This document shows positions 12,101-25,800 of a DNA stretch of 64,000 nucleotides, one piece after another. Each line of letters begins with the position of its first letter. Position 1 is the first letter of the stretch. The position numbers and the translations under genes are program-made. The notes beneath the pieces were generated by a model that saw only the letters and a list, made by a program, of their open reading frames with translations, searched no databases and had not been told where the DNA came from. Where the stretch lies: NCBI GenBank assembly GCA_005408345.1, contig SEMN01000070.1, forward strand, positions 1,107,001 to 1,171,000, given 5' to 3'. Source of the DNA: Macquaria australasica (Eukaryota > Chordata > Actinopteri > Centrarchiformes > Percichthyidae).

Positions 12101-15100
12101 GTTAGACGTGCCTTGCATGTTAGCTCTGCTGCAATCTGTGTGTGTGTGTGCGCACGTGGGTGACAGAGACAAACTGCAAAGCACGTTGGGCTGAAGTGCT
12201 ATATAAATGCAGTGCATGACATGTTAATTGCATTTCATGGCGGTTTTCTCTTTGAAGGCAACAAATGGAAACAGTTTTACGATTCAGCTTGATTGTATTG
12301 TTTTGTATGACTCAACAATTCCGTACACAATTATGTATTAACATTTAGATTTTAATTCACTAACTATTCACTACTTTCCAACACCACCAACCGATATTCA
12401 CTTCCAAATTACGAGACCCTCCTCACCTTGACGGCGTTGGCGTTATTCTGTGAGCCGCGAACCACACCAGTGGCCCTGTAGAGGCGAGTCGGGGGCTTGA
12501 AGGAGACCGTGAGGTTGTAGGTCTGCGAGATGTGCTGCACGGTCGGGGAGCTGGGGTCGGACTGCATGATGGCGGGAAGCTCGAAAGACAACACAAGAGG
12601 GAGTAGCTCCTGCAATATGGAGGGACAGAAGGAGAGACAGGAAGGAAAAGAAAGTGAAATGACAGTGATATTTCTATGAACATGGTGTCACTGACACATC
12701 ATGATGGCTGGTGAAATACTGTAGTTATGTAAAGTTGGATAGCTTATTATGCTGCCACTGCTGCTGCGAGAAAATATGGCAATAAAACAGATTTCTTAAC
12801 AAAATCATAACGGGCACAGTATAGCGGCTTGCCTCACATCGTGCTGTCATTCACACTGATTAAGACCATTTGGACACAAAGTGAAAACGCAGATGTAAAG
12901 GGGTAATTTCTTTACATAGCGTAGACTTATGTGAATTGACGCACAGACATAACAACCCTTCCTTCAGCAGAACGTGGCAAAACTTGGCATGTAAATCTGT
13001 CAGCTCAAATTAATCCAGAGAGGTTAATCAAAATGAGGTCAGCAATAAGAGAGAGACACCCTTTGTTACATGAAGTATGCTACGGTGTGCTGTGGTGGTA
13101 TCACTTGGGAGATTGATTTAAACATTATGGCTACACAGTCAATTCTGCAAAGCATCAGTGGTCTCTGGTTCATTCTCCTACATTAATTTCAAGTCAGTGA
13201 ATCAAACCACAGGAGCAGCAACAGACGTAAGATTTTGTCATTTGTATCACAGCAGTCATTCAAACAGAATAGATGCAGACAGGAAGGCCTCGCTTCATGC
13301 ATACACATACTTATGCATGCATGGGAGAGAAATCACACAGGCACACACCCACACACAGACAAACTGAAGGGAATGCACATATACACACTCTCTCTCTCAC
13401 ACACACACACAGTGTTATCCAAACAGTGACTCTTGGGCAGAGCGCCACTATGGTTTTGGCTGCCAGTGAAGGGCAAGCAGCATGAATTGCTCTGACCAAA
13501 GAAATGCATCCCTGATCAGTCCCATATGCGCTTGGCCTTACATTTATATCACGTTTCAGCACTCGCTCTCAGAGGGCTCGGGAAATTTAGGTCAGCACAG
13601 AGGGAAATGCAAGAGAGGACAAGCAGAACAGCAGGAGTCAGTTGCTGAATGAAGAATAGACTGATTTTTATGGTGGAGCTGACCTCAGCTTTTTTTAAAA
13701 AGTCTACCTGGCAGATATGAGTTTCACATGTATTCAATCTGAAAGCGCTGTTAAAAAGCCTCAGTTCTCCTGACATAAGGGTGAGAGATGAAGAAAAATG
13801 AAAATATCTTCGAGGTAAAGCAACCGGCCAGACCTTTCATCACCTGCCTGTCAGCTCCACCTCTGAAAGCTCCTAGAAATCCCCCGAGAATCCATCACCT
13901 CAACAACCGACTTGTTACAGACTCAAACAGATCTCCACCCAAAGCGGCCTCAGCGATACAGTAGACCTTGTCTGAATGTTAAAGGGGACATTATGTCCAT
14001 CACTAATACAGCTCAGGGAGAAGGCACAACAAAGCCACTTCTGGTTTCAGGAGAGATGGGGAAGGATGTGGTCTAAAGGCCACCCATACTGTATACTGTT
14101 ATGCACTGGCAACATCATCTGTAGGGGGTCAAGAAACTGGAATAAACCCTCCTGCATTTTACAGTGTGGTGCTTTAATATAGACACAATACCACCTTAAA
14201 AAATTCCCCTCTCATTCCTTTTTTAAAAATAGATTCACAGGAATAGTTTGACATTTTGGAAAAAAAAAAATGCATTTCGTGGTGAGAGTTAGATGAGAAG
14301 ATCGATACCCCTCTCATATCTGTCCGTTCAATATGAAACTGGAGCTAGGAAACAATTAGCTTAGCAGCAGTTTTACAGGTCACAGCTTGTCTTTTTACAC
14401 TCCTATTTTATACAAATTAAACCAAGATATAATATATGTTAATTAGCTTGTAGGTGGTTTTCTTTCACCTTTGGACAGAGCCAGGCTAGCTGTCCAGTCT
14501 TTATGCTAAGCCTAGCTAACCGTCTTAAGGTTCCGGCTTCATATTGAACGGACAAACATGAGCGTGCTATCAATCTTTTCATCTGACTCTCGGCAAGAAA
14601 GCAAATAAGTGTATTTCCCAAAATGCTGAACTAGTCCTCTAAAGCAAAACTGGTGCAACACAAAAAGGTCAATGTCTGTTAAATTTGATATTCATAAATG
14701 AGTAAATTAGATACCCGTCATTTGCCATTGTATATTACAACTGAATGAAGAAAAGGATGGTGTATAGATGAGCTCTTTCTGGGAGCAGTATTGATGAAGT
14801 GCAACAAAGAGAAGAAAAGAAAGTCTCTCCCATGTGCTCCTTTCCCTTGCTGCATTTTAGGAAATTGCCTCCAGGTTAAGTGATGTCGCTCATACACAAT
14901 TAAAGCTATGTGTGGAAGGACTGTCTAGTCGTGAGTACTGAGTGTTTTATGGAGCAGCATACAAGGTTTTTGAGTATCATGGAATGAGGTGACTATCAAG
15001 GTCTGGTTCCATAAAAAGAAGCCAAGTTGACTGAGAGAGAAACCGGTCTTTTGATCCACCCTCGTCATCCGCTGACTGTGTTCTTTGGAGGCCAGAACAA

Positions 15101-18100
15101 TCTTTGTGCTTCTCTACAGCTTATATTATAAGCCCCTTTGTACAACACTGCTACGGTTAGGTTTGATTATTTTAATTTTTTTCACCCATAGCAAAAAAAG
15201 CAGATGAACTGGGTTGCGGCTTGCTGCTTATGAAAACAACCATTAAGCACCGAGAGGTATAGGTATGCATACATGCTGACATTTGCCAATACACACTGCA
15301 CAAATATCCAGCATGACCTTCCTCCTCTCTCTCTCTCTCTCCATCACACACACTTCACTCACTCAGTCATTTTCACATGCACACACAGCCTTGTCAGTTT
15401 TGGTCAGTCCATAGTGGAGGAACGTGTTCACTGTAGACAACTGCTGCGGTGTTGAAAAACAGCAAAAGTTCAGGGATGTAACACTTCACACGAGCACAGA
15501 GGTCCTCCGCCCACAGAGCTGAGGCTGGAGGTCGGGCTTCCAGTCAGACTGAAACTGAAGATGGAGAAGAGGCTGAGGAGACGGGCCTGCCAAAGGGGCT
15601 GAGGCTCACGCTTGTATTTTGCAATTGTTCAAGGGAAGTGGTCTGGGAATAGGTTAGGAATGGTGCTTGCGGCTTAGAGGAAGGGCTGAAACTGTGCACA
15701 ATTACCTACTGTAACCCTTCCACTGGTGGGATTAGGTAGGGAACTTGGCCGTCTTGAGTCCTTTGTTTCGTTTATTGAGGAAGTAAGTGTTTTGAGTGAT
15801 GCACCTGGGAGCCAATAAGTAAACTACAACAGGATTTCAGACTATGAGCTGGAGGGTGTTAATCATGCTATCTAATGAGTGAGCATGGATGGAGTGGTCC
15901 TGACCAATGGAGGAGCAGGAGACAGGCACTCTGAAGCTGCAGTCAGACCGAAATTCACCAGGAGACATTTACTTGCGTGGTGTGGCGTGGGTAGGGTTGT
16001 AAACATAAAATGCGTGATGCAGACTAACAGCAGCAGTGTCTTGCCCCGTTCCACTTAGAAATTAATGGCTGCCCCATAATGCGTAAAAAACTGATCCACA
16101 CGCCTGCCCATGAGCTCAACGGGTTCAACAGGGTTGTGCGTGCAAACTGAGGCAGAGGCAGCCATATACTAAAATAAAAATATGATATGATGATGCTTTG
16201 ATACTTTTTTCCGCTCTAAAAATTGGTCAGTACTGAAATCAATTGCAACTGTCAAAAATTCAAGCCGACCGCAGTAATCGCGCTCTATAAAAAGGTCAAA
16301 ACTCCAAACTTACAAGCCTGCAGGGAATTAGTGTTTGGGTGGAGTATCCCTTTAAGATAAATGTGGTTGAGTTCCAACTTACCCTTATTTTTACTCGAGC
16401 TGCCTCCACCCCTCCTGGCTGTCCTGCAATGGACACCTGTTCACAATAAAAAGTAACATGTAAATCAGTTAGCCAGTTCTAACTCAACCCAAGACAAATA
16501 ATGGCTCAGATCATTGCATACAGTTGCACTTAATTTCAATGTTGAAAGCAGAATCTAGAACAAACATAACGAAAACAGCAAAAGTTTAAAGGCCTCCTCT
16601 AAACTGAAACCTAATCGCTTTTTGTAACATATTTCCAGGAAATGTTTTATATTCATGAACCACATCATTACAGTTCCCATGAATCTAACAGTGATTAGAA
16701 ACATGGCCTCCACAATTAAAGCAATTGGCCTCAAAAAGTGACACAACCACCAACACGAGAGCCCAGATTAAGTTAATTTCCATAGAAATGAAAAGGTGAT
16801 AAATGGTCTCATTAGATTTCTTCCCCCTTATTCTTTTCCCTCTTTTATAGGAAGAGGTGAAGCAAACCAAGAACTGATCCGCAGTGTTACTGCTCCAGAA
16901 CAAATAAAAACCTGTTTTGGGGAGCTGTTATTGAGAAAGAAATTATTAAATGAACAAAAAGCAGGTCAGCCTGGTCCATCTCTGGCCCCCCATTACAAAA
17001 ACACACACGTACTATACTTATGCACACACACAGCAGCATGGTGCTGTGCAGCAATTATATCTTTCAAAATGAAAACCATTGTTTAGCCTCATGTTAGCAA
17101 ACATCTGCCCTGCTGAAGTGTGCTTGAACAATATCCTCAATCCTACCAGCTTCAGTGTGAGTGAAAGGTAAGCAGCCACTTAATTGATTTGCACAGTTAT
17201 CTGTAGTTGCTTATCAACACCACTGCCAAAATGCTTTGTATCTCAATGGCTCTGCTGCAGTCAGTACGCTTTTGAAACCAGAAAAAGAGACAGCTTAAGG
17301 GGTCTGGAGCCTAAAAGAAGTCTCTTGCTACTTATCAGCCTGTACTTGCATCATCAGAGTAAGACTGGAGGGGGTTGAACAGTCTGAGATTCAAGAGTAC
17401 TGGCAAGTATAATGGTCTACATACTGTCCTATGCAAAATCCACAGAGATCAGGTTTAAATCAGTGAAGCAGACCTTGAAAAATAAATGAACTTGTCAGTA
17501 CTTTCATACACAGGTGCACCTGGCAAAGATAAATATCTAATGCTGTGACTGGCAGTGTGCTTTCCTGAACTCATCATCCTACATTTTAAATGGTAATTAG
17601 AGCAGGATCCTACTGCTTTTCTAGGCGAGTCCAGTCAAAACACAACAGCTTCCTCTGAGTTGGCCAATCAAAACAGCCAACTGGACCAACTCACTGCAAC
17701 CTGTTTAGAACCTTAAACCTAACAACCTAAGCTACTACTGAAGAAAATAAATAGCGGAGGGATGACGATAGTAAACACTCAAGGCAGCGGAAAGGAACAC
17801 ACTTGGACTCAAAACACAATCATAGTGCAATGGTGTGGTTCAAGAGATTAAAGCAAAATATTTGATGAGGGAAACTCCTTGATCAGCCAGCAGTAAACAG
17901 CTTGCTCCACCCATCTGTCTCTCCTGCCTCAGTGAGACTGCACAGTGTAAATCTATGTTGTAGCCCCACAAACCTGGTTGCTTTTCTCTGCCTGGTTGTT
18001 CCTGTTAGAGTCTGGGAAATGGATGTGGCACCCCGTCTCCTCCATCACCCTCTTGATGTTGTTGCCACCTTTGCCAATAACGTGGGAGTGCTCTGTGTGG

Positions 18101-19772
18101 GAAACGTCCATCTTCAGAGTTACCCTGTTACTCTAATGAGCAGAAAAGAGAGGGCTGGGGTGAAATAATGATGGATAACACTTGCAATAGCTCAGTGAGT
18201 GAGCATGGCGCTAAGAAAAATATGCATGTTATTATACGTGTGTTGGAAAGGCACTTCATAACAAAGATAGAAATGACGAAAAAAAAAAAAAGATAGAATG
18301 ACCAAATATTAAACTTTATAAAGTAAATTTCATTCACTGCAGTCATTGCAAGTTGCAATGTCAGAGATATTGCTGTAGTTGTAACCGTCTTCCCCAAGTG
18401 GTTGGTGGGTAATGAAGGCATCTAGTATATACAGTGCAGTCGATAGTGCCCCTGAGGCATGGTAGTGTATCCAATATCACCACAGACAGCTTATTAAACT
18501 CACTATATAACCATCATCAGTGATCAAATCAAATGTGTCTTTCTATGGCTATGTGACATTTTAATGTGTATAAACAAACACCAAGGAGGTGGTTCCCACC
18601 CTGCTCCTCTGATTATAGATGCTGCTTCACTGAGAAGGCAGTGCAGCATCTGTCCCCTTAACAACATCCAAACAAAACTTACAATTTCCCCTCTTTTAAA
18701 CACTTTCACATGCTGCAGTCATTTAGAAAAGAGGCAAATGAGCAACAAAATATGCAGTACATAAAACAAAAAAAAAGGAATCAAATTATCAAATAACTAC
18801 TGCCAGATTAAAAATGGCCTTTTCGTGACAAAACCATATGAAATGCTACAAACTAAGCCAATCATGTGTTGCTCTTTTGTGCATGGCTGTTCAAAGTGCA
18901 TGGGTGGTTGCCTGCCCCCAGGGGGTGCTACAGTGCAGTCGCCCAGGTACGTGATTTCTTGTGTTGCCATGGCAATGAAGCCTGCATGCACACACTGCAA
19001 GCCGGGATGCGAGTATCTGGCGAGATTAGTGCCAAGTTGTACCACACTGCTGAGTGCAATCTGTCACTTGGACAGCGGGAGAGCGGAGGTGAAATACATT
19101 CAGCTCAACACCAGGGAAGGGTGAGAAAGAGAGACACAAAGAGCAAGAAAGAGGAGAAAGGGAGAGAATTACACACATACACATGAAGTCTATCCTCACT
19201 GTGATGAAGATGTTTACTGTACCTTTGTGTCAAGGACAGACATAATTCTGTCTTTGGCTTCCCTCACATTCTCCCTCTTCCCGCACACCTTGATGTGTGG
19301 ATCTGCAGGGGGAAAAAAGAGAAAAGAGCATGTGTTTAACGTCTGTACATGTGTGAGTGTGAGTGAGGGAGTGAGTGAGTCAGTGCTGATAAAGGGCAGA
19401 GATAGAATGGGAGAGTGGGACACAAGTTAAACCCATTTAATCAAACATGACACAGCAGTCTGCATTTGTCAACAAATTGCGGCGCGTCGGGGAAAAAGCT
19501 CTGCAACAGTAATTGCTGCTTTGATATGTGCCGAGTGTCATTTAAGTCCGCAAGCAACCACACCATGCGGGGAGGGGGAGAGGGGGGCTGCAGCTCTGTG
19601 GAATTATATTCAGGCAATCCATCAGTCAGTAGAGCCTACAGGAACAATATGAGCTGAAGAGAATTGCTCTGCTGCAATTTAGCCTGAATAGAAGACAGAG
19701 GCAGTCATGTGATGCTTATCGCCTCATTTTCCTGAACCTCATTCTGTCATTCAGTCACTGCAGAAATATAAA

Positions 19773-19808
<36 letters not shown>

Positions 19809-22800
19809 TAACTTTTTTCATCATCTTTCTCAAATGCTTTGTTGCACATGATTCAGCCTGTCAATGTCTTTACCAGCTGTAACACAGAACCAATGCTGCC
19901 TGTCTCCTCAAGAAATGACAACATGCCACCCTGCAACAGAAACTGCGACATCCTGAAATATTTGTGTAAATACACTCAGTGGGCACACGGAAGATCGTGC
20001 AAGTAAAAATCCTAATAGCCTGAGTGAACTGTGCTTCCAGAGACCTCCTCAGCCTCTTGAATAGTTCAGTTAAAATAACCAAACACTGCATACCTAAAAC
20101 ATTCAAAGCTAATACGCGTGTCTGTGTAGTGTTGGAGTGTTGGGTAAGCCTACATCTGGCTCTGCTGCATGCCGGACCCCTGGAAAACCCAAATGTGAAA
20201 ACACATTAACGCACACACACAAATTCAAACGTGCACACACTTACTACACACCCATGGTCCATCGCCCCTGTGTTAACTGTACTGAACAGCAGGAAGTCAA
20301 CTAAGCCCCCTTCCAGGAATACCCCTCCCCGTACACACACACACACACACAGCATCTCAGATTTACAGTATAGCCTTCAGATGGGACTCACTGAATCAGA
20401 TTTACTGTTACAAAGTCGTTGGGACCTCGGGGGAACCCCACTGATGCATGTTTAGACTTTCAAGGAGCTTGGGAGTGAAAATGAGAAATGACAACACCTA
20501 GAAAAAGATGATCAGAACATTGTTTTGTGATGACAAGGGAAGTTCCCAATTTACAGAATGTTTTTGACTACCAACATCACCTCACAAAAGCCAAACCAGG
20601 ACGCTCTCCATGGAGCTACAAGGAGAGCACATGATCTCAGTCTTCTTTAGAGAGCAGCAGCACATGGGTTGGAATTCTGAATTCTGTTTGTTGAAAGTAT
20701 CTGAAGGAGGTTCAGCTGTATGTTTAATGGGCACTGGGAACTATGGGGGACCACAGAGTGCCAGCAAACAAAGCTCTGATCTTGTTAGAGTGTCACAGGG
20801 GGTCAGTCAACCTCAACACACACTACAAGAGATGCTACATCATACGGGAGAGTAACAACAGCTCTCAGAAGGCTTGAGGGGTAGGAACTAAATAAAAACC
20901 AAGCTGCAGTTTGAGACAGAAAAACAAAACAAAGGAAAACAAAGGAAAAATAGCAGAGAGAGCGGTCAGAGACCTATCACAGTCTCAGGACTGGTTCCAG
21001 GACATTTTCCCATCATACAGCTGTAGCTGTGAACAATAGAAATCCCTCCACTTCCTCCTGTGGCACCCACCGTGACCATTAGAGGGAGTATGGCTCTTCC
21101 AGTGTCCAACCTGCACAGCACATCTGGCAAACATTATCCAGCCTAAACGAGTGTTGCAGTCGTGATGTAGAACACCCCCGCATTTTTGAAATGGAGTGTG
21201 CTGTATGCTCTTTTTTTTTTTTGATTGATTGTGGAATAAAAAACACCTTAAGTCTTAATTTGGCACACCCACAATACCTAGAAAAGCAAACAAAAACAAG
21301 AGTAGAGTTGCAGCTGCAAAAAGTGAGCGTTTTCAGTCGCACAGATTTTACACAGTTCCACTTGACAGAGAAGAAACCTTTTGACCCGGAGCTCTGTACT
21401 GGCAAAGCTAAAGCATTTTTCCAGCTGAGAACTACATTCGAAAATACCACACAAATGAAGGGAATTAATTCCTTTTGGCTCTGCGTTTCTCATTCAAAAC
21501 ATCTGCGGAAATGTTGAAACAGACAACTGGCAAGTAGGAGTAGTATTAAGATATTTATCACATATAAACAAAGCAAAAATCAAGAGTTTTAGAAATAAAA
21601 ACATGCTTGAAACATAAAGACCATCTCTCAGTATTGACCATTCTGTCGCACAGTTCTGAAGTCGCAACGCAGACCTGTCTGGTGTGTGAGTGATATGGCT
21701 CCTCACTGTATTAAATCACTAACAGTGTGCCGATGATGGCTTTCCCCGGAGGCAACAACTGGCCTTATCACACTTACGCAGGTGGCAGGGATAGTTGGGT
21801 TGCAGGTGATAAATGAAACAGAGGAGCTGACATTTTGATGAGTGTGGCCCTGTATGGGGAGAGGTTGCAAACATACAAATTCCCCTCACATCTGCCGCTA
21901 TCCTGCCGAGTGTAACCGATTCCAGACTGCACATGAAAGACAACACTAATGCAAAATTCCAGGAAAACAAGGAAACCTAACACCCTTAAAAGAGTATAAT
22001 TTTAGATTAGGATAACTCAAAATAATCTGTTACCCTGCACCTACAAAGCAACTACGTCATCAGCTATTTTAAAAGGGCAGAGCAAGTGAGTTTTGTGGTG
22101 GTCATCATATTCAGTGAGTGTTAAGGAACATGGATGACTTCTGTGGCATCCACAGTAGAATTTAAACCTGTTGACTATGTAAGAAGTACAATATTCTCTA
22201 TTTAGCCATCTTGCCCTTTGTCTCTTCCCCTCACTCCCTCCCATGAGCTCTGGGTGTTGAAACAAACGGTCAGTTCCACATGTCTCTTCTCCCACATATG
22301 CATTCGTTCATAAAGATAACTAAGTGATGATCCAGCATTCGCCCCTCTGCTCCTCTCGGTTTACGCAACACAGTGGAAAAATCTGACAGGCTACAAATCA
22401 TGGGTCAGAATTTTAAATATTCTCATTTCGTATATAGAACGTCATTCCCAGGTGGTGTTGGAGGCAGTGTTTTGTGAATGAACTAATACTTGGGATGAGT
22501 GGATGGTTGTGTGTGAATGGATTGCCAGGAATTACAGTTGATTAGGTATCCAGAGGGGAAACAATGTTAAAGATTCTGATGTAACCCCGTCAACTATTTT
22601 CTGTATAGAGTGAATGAGGAAGTTACATAATGGCGTTGGATTCCACATCTGGCTTGAAGACGCACAATGCCAATTTTCCTGGGGACAACAAAGTAGGCAC
22701 AGCTACACCTATTCCCCAACCCCCTCCCCCTCAAACCCCATCTCACCCCCTCCCGGAAGAGCTTTAAATAACCGTGATAATGTTTTATTGGTAACAGAGC

Positions 22801-25800
22801 ACTGGAACAACTTAGCCAATAAATGCGTGAGTTTCAATACAAGCAACTCCCACTCATCCGCCTCCACAGCAAAATCACAAATTCCTCAGTGCAGATGAAG
22901 TTACTGGCTCGTGAGGAACGGACAACATGCAAGCTTTCATCTTTTCAAACTTCTCAATTAACTTTTTAATTATGAATGCTAGTGCAACCTTGCAGTACTT
23001 CCCTCTTGTCCGTCTGAGTCCAATGACTTTCCTGAGAACATATTTCTAGTTAAAACAACACCGACTCATAAATCATTAACCTGTGTTAGGTGGAAACCTA
23101 ACACAACTATGTTGTTACTAAAGATTCACACATTACGTTTAGTTTAACTGTTAGTTTTGTTTCTACACATCTTAGAAATGACTTAAGAGCATTGCATCTC
23201 TGTTAGATGTAATGAAAGGCATTGAAGTAATACATTTAAGGAAAGTCATGAAAACGTATGCCTGACCTTATGCACTTTGATGCATGACAAGTTAAATATT
23301 TATTTGACTTCAGATTCATACATTCTGTAGGCGCCATCATTCACCAAACACTAAAGTCACACAAGGCAAAAGCAATAGAAGCAGTACATGCATCCAATAT
23401 AAGAATAATCCGAATATGGGATTAAAAAGAAAAAAAAAAAAAAATAGTCACCTTTTTTGGACTTGGCTCCAATTTTCAGTTTGGACGGCCAGGCTATCTG
23501 CGTTTGGGTCTCATCCATGATCTGGAACAAAGTGAAGGAGGGCTGACATTAGCTTATAACAGATATCAGTATTGGCAGATACTGTGTGTTTTTTTTTGTG
23601 CAAAAAACAAAAACAAAATACTAATAATCTTGATTCTTCAGTCTTGACAAACACGATTATATAGTTTTGCAGCAGCACACTCCAAACTCCATTGCTCACA
23701 TCACTTTGCAGCATGTGAGTTGACAGAAGAACAAATTATCAGCCTATATACACAGTATGTTGATCATAATTATTTCACACTTCAATACCAGTATTGGTCA
23801 CAAAAACCTAGTATCCATTTGGTCAGTATTATAAAAAGGACCTTTGTAGAATCTTTTCAGTGTCTTAATGTGGCTTTGGCTTAGCTTGAAGTGTGGACAA
23901 CTCCTCACTGTTTCTCCTTTACTAGCAAACATTCCTTTTGTTGACTTAGAGAATGAAACAAGGTATTAGCAGCCAACAGTTACAAAAAAAACCTAAAAAA
24001 AAAAAAAACCCTTACACGATGAAAAGTGGGGGAGAATGTTAAAATGGCAAAAATTCTCTTTATAGGTTATGGAAGCCAGAGAAGTCAAAGGAGCTGTGAG
24101 TCCAGTTTAAACATGTGTGGTGATATAAGCTTAAATAATATTTCCAGACATTGCTTTGTTTCTGCTCAACACCCAAATCCTCCCACCCCAACACCACCAA
24201 AAAAAAAAAAAAAAGGGAAAAAACACTTGAGTACACTTGGCTTTGAAACACGTGAAAAATGCCAACAACAATCTACATAAGAGCCCTTTGACAAGTCTAG
24301 TCATTGTAACCAGGAGCATGTGTATTGGTGTGAAAAAAGCAAACTGCTGGCAGTACAAAAAATAAATAAATAAATAAAAAATAAAAAAAACAGTAAGGAG
24401 CTGGTCAAGATGCTGTCAGCGTTCCAATCAGGGAAAATCTTTTACCCAACCTCCTGCTCCTCTTTTCAACCATGAGGAAGCTCACCTTGCTTGGCTTCCT
24501 GGCTAGAAAACAAACCCCTTGAGAACTGCCTGCCATGATGAGTGGTTGATGTTAGTGGAAACAAAAACCAAGGGGAAAAACTGTCAAACCTTCCAAAAAA
24601 TGAGAAGCTGACATGCTCTCTCCTAATGGCTCTGTCCTCAATGTGCACTATCCTTGTTTTCACAAAAATCCCGCAGCCTTTTGTTTGTTTTAATACTTTC
24701 CAGGGGTTTGTGTTTTCGGGGTGGAGAAGATATGAATTTCTCAAAATTTCAGCCACGTGATCAAGCACCCGAGGACTGCTTCAAGCCATTACGTGAGCAG
24801 CAGCCACCATTTAATGTTCCTTGGTGGTCCAGTGCATAACTACAGCCTGTATTCCCAGGGGCACATATCGAAAAAGGAAGTGCTTAAATTCCACCATATG
24901 CTATTCTGGAAGTTGCAAGGTCTGTTGGGCATCCTTTACAACAAATTCCGACAGCTTATCCACTGCCAGTCTCACACACCTGTAAAACAGAGAGACGGCT
25001 TTGAAAGGCCTGATGTGTGACTTTACTCTGCAGCTATATACTCAAGAGGCCATGATGGTTGACTGGAAGCCCTTTCAAGCATCACTGATTTTCTACAACA
25101 TCCCATAATCACATATAAAAATGCAGCCTAGGTGAGCAACAGAATGGAGGTGCCTACGCCACTATTCTGCCCCTCTATAGCAGACCAAGATAAAACAAGT
25201 CAGAAATGTAACTTTTATTAAGCAGCATTCGATTTATCAAAGCACGCTGCGAGTTATTTTTGAGGCTATGTTGTAAATTCACAGCAGAAAATTAAGAACT
25301 CCTCTTTCAAAGGCGAGTGTGTCTGTTCTCCCGCATTCTGCAATTCTCAGAATAAGTCATAAAACAGATTGTCGTTAGCCAAGAAAATCATTGCAAAACA
25401 CATTTGTACAACAAAAGTGTCTTTATTGATGTTTTGTTACATTCTTCCGTCTCTCTGTTAAGCTCTTGGCCCAAGTTGCATATCTTTGGGCATTATCATC
25501 TAATGGCAGAGAAACACTCCTCCAGTAATTCTCATGATTTCTCCTGCTTCTGGCTCTGCGTTTACGTCCAGTTTCTACTGAATGAATCACACAACCAAGA
25601 GGAATTTTATTATCATTTTGTGCAATGAAAATAAAGGAGAATTCCTTTCAGATGATCTCGCTCATCTATTTTTGTAAGGAATTCTTCCTGGTATCATCAA
25701 AGTGAGTAACTAAACTGAAAACAGTTCCAGCTTTAGCATCCAGCATGCTAATGATCCCCCACTAATGTCCTCCTACTGGCAACCTTCCCATCCCTCCTCT

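Larger units (their letters stand above)
9374..12426 (-). other. bicc1 intron 7
   Basis: A 3.05-kb intron loaded with repeats: 9439-9530, 9655-9895, 11564-11868 and the SINE at 11996-12210. The remainder is AT-rich and unrecognised. Confidence 0.8.
12610..16382 (-). other. bicc1 intron 6
   Basis: A 3.8-kb intron. It holds the CT/CA tract at 13382-13411, the foldback element at 14239-14639 and a CT tract at 15325-15341. Nothing else is recognised. Confidence 0.8.

Noticed and set aside
18880..19190. Overlapping plus-strand and minus-strand open frames in a GC-richer patch of bicc1 intron 4
   Set aside because: No protein family is recognised, no splice sites fit a nested gene, and both strands are open, as GC-rich sequence tends to be.
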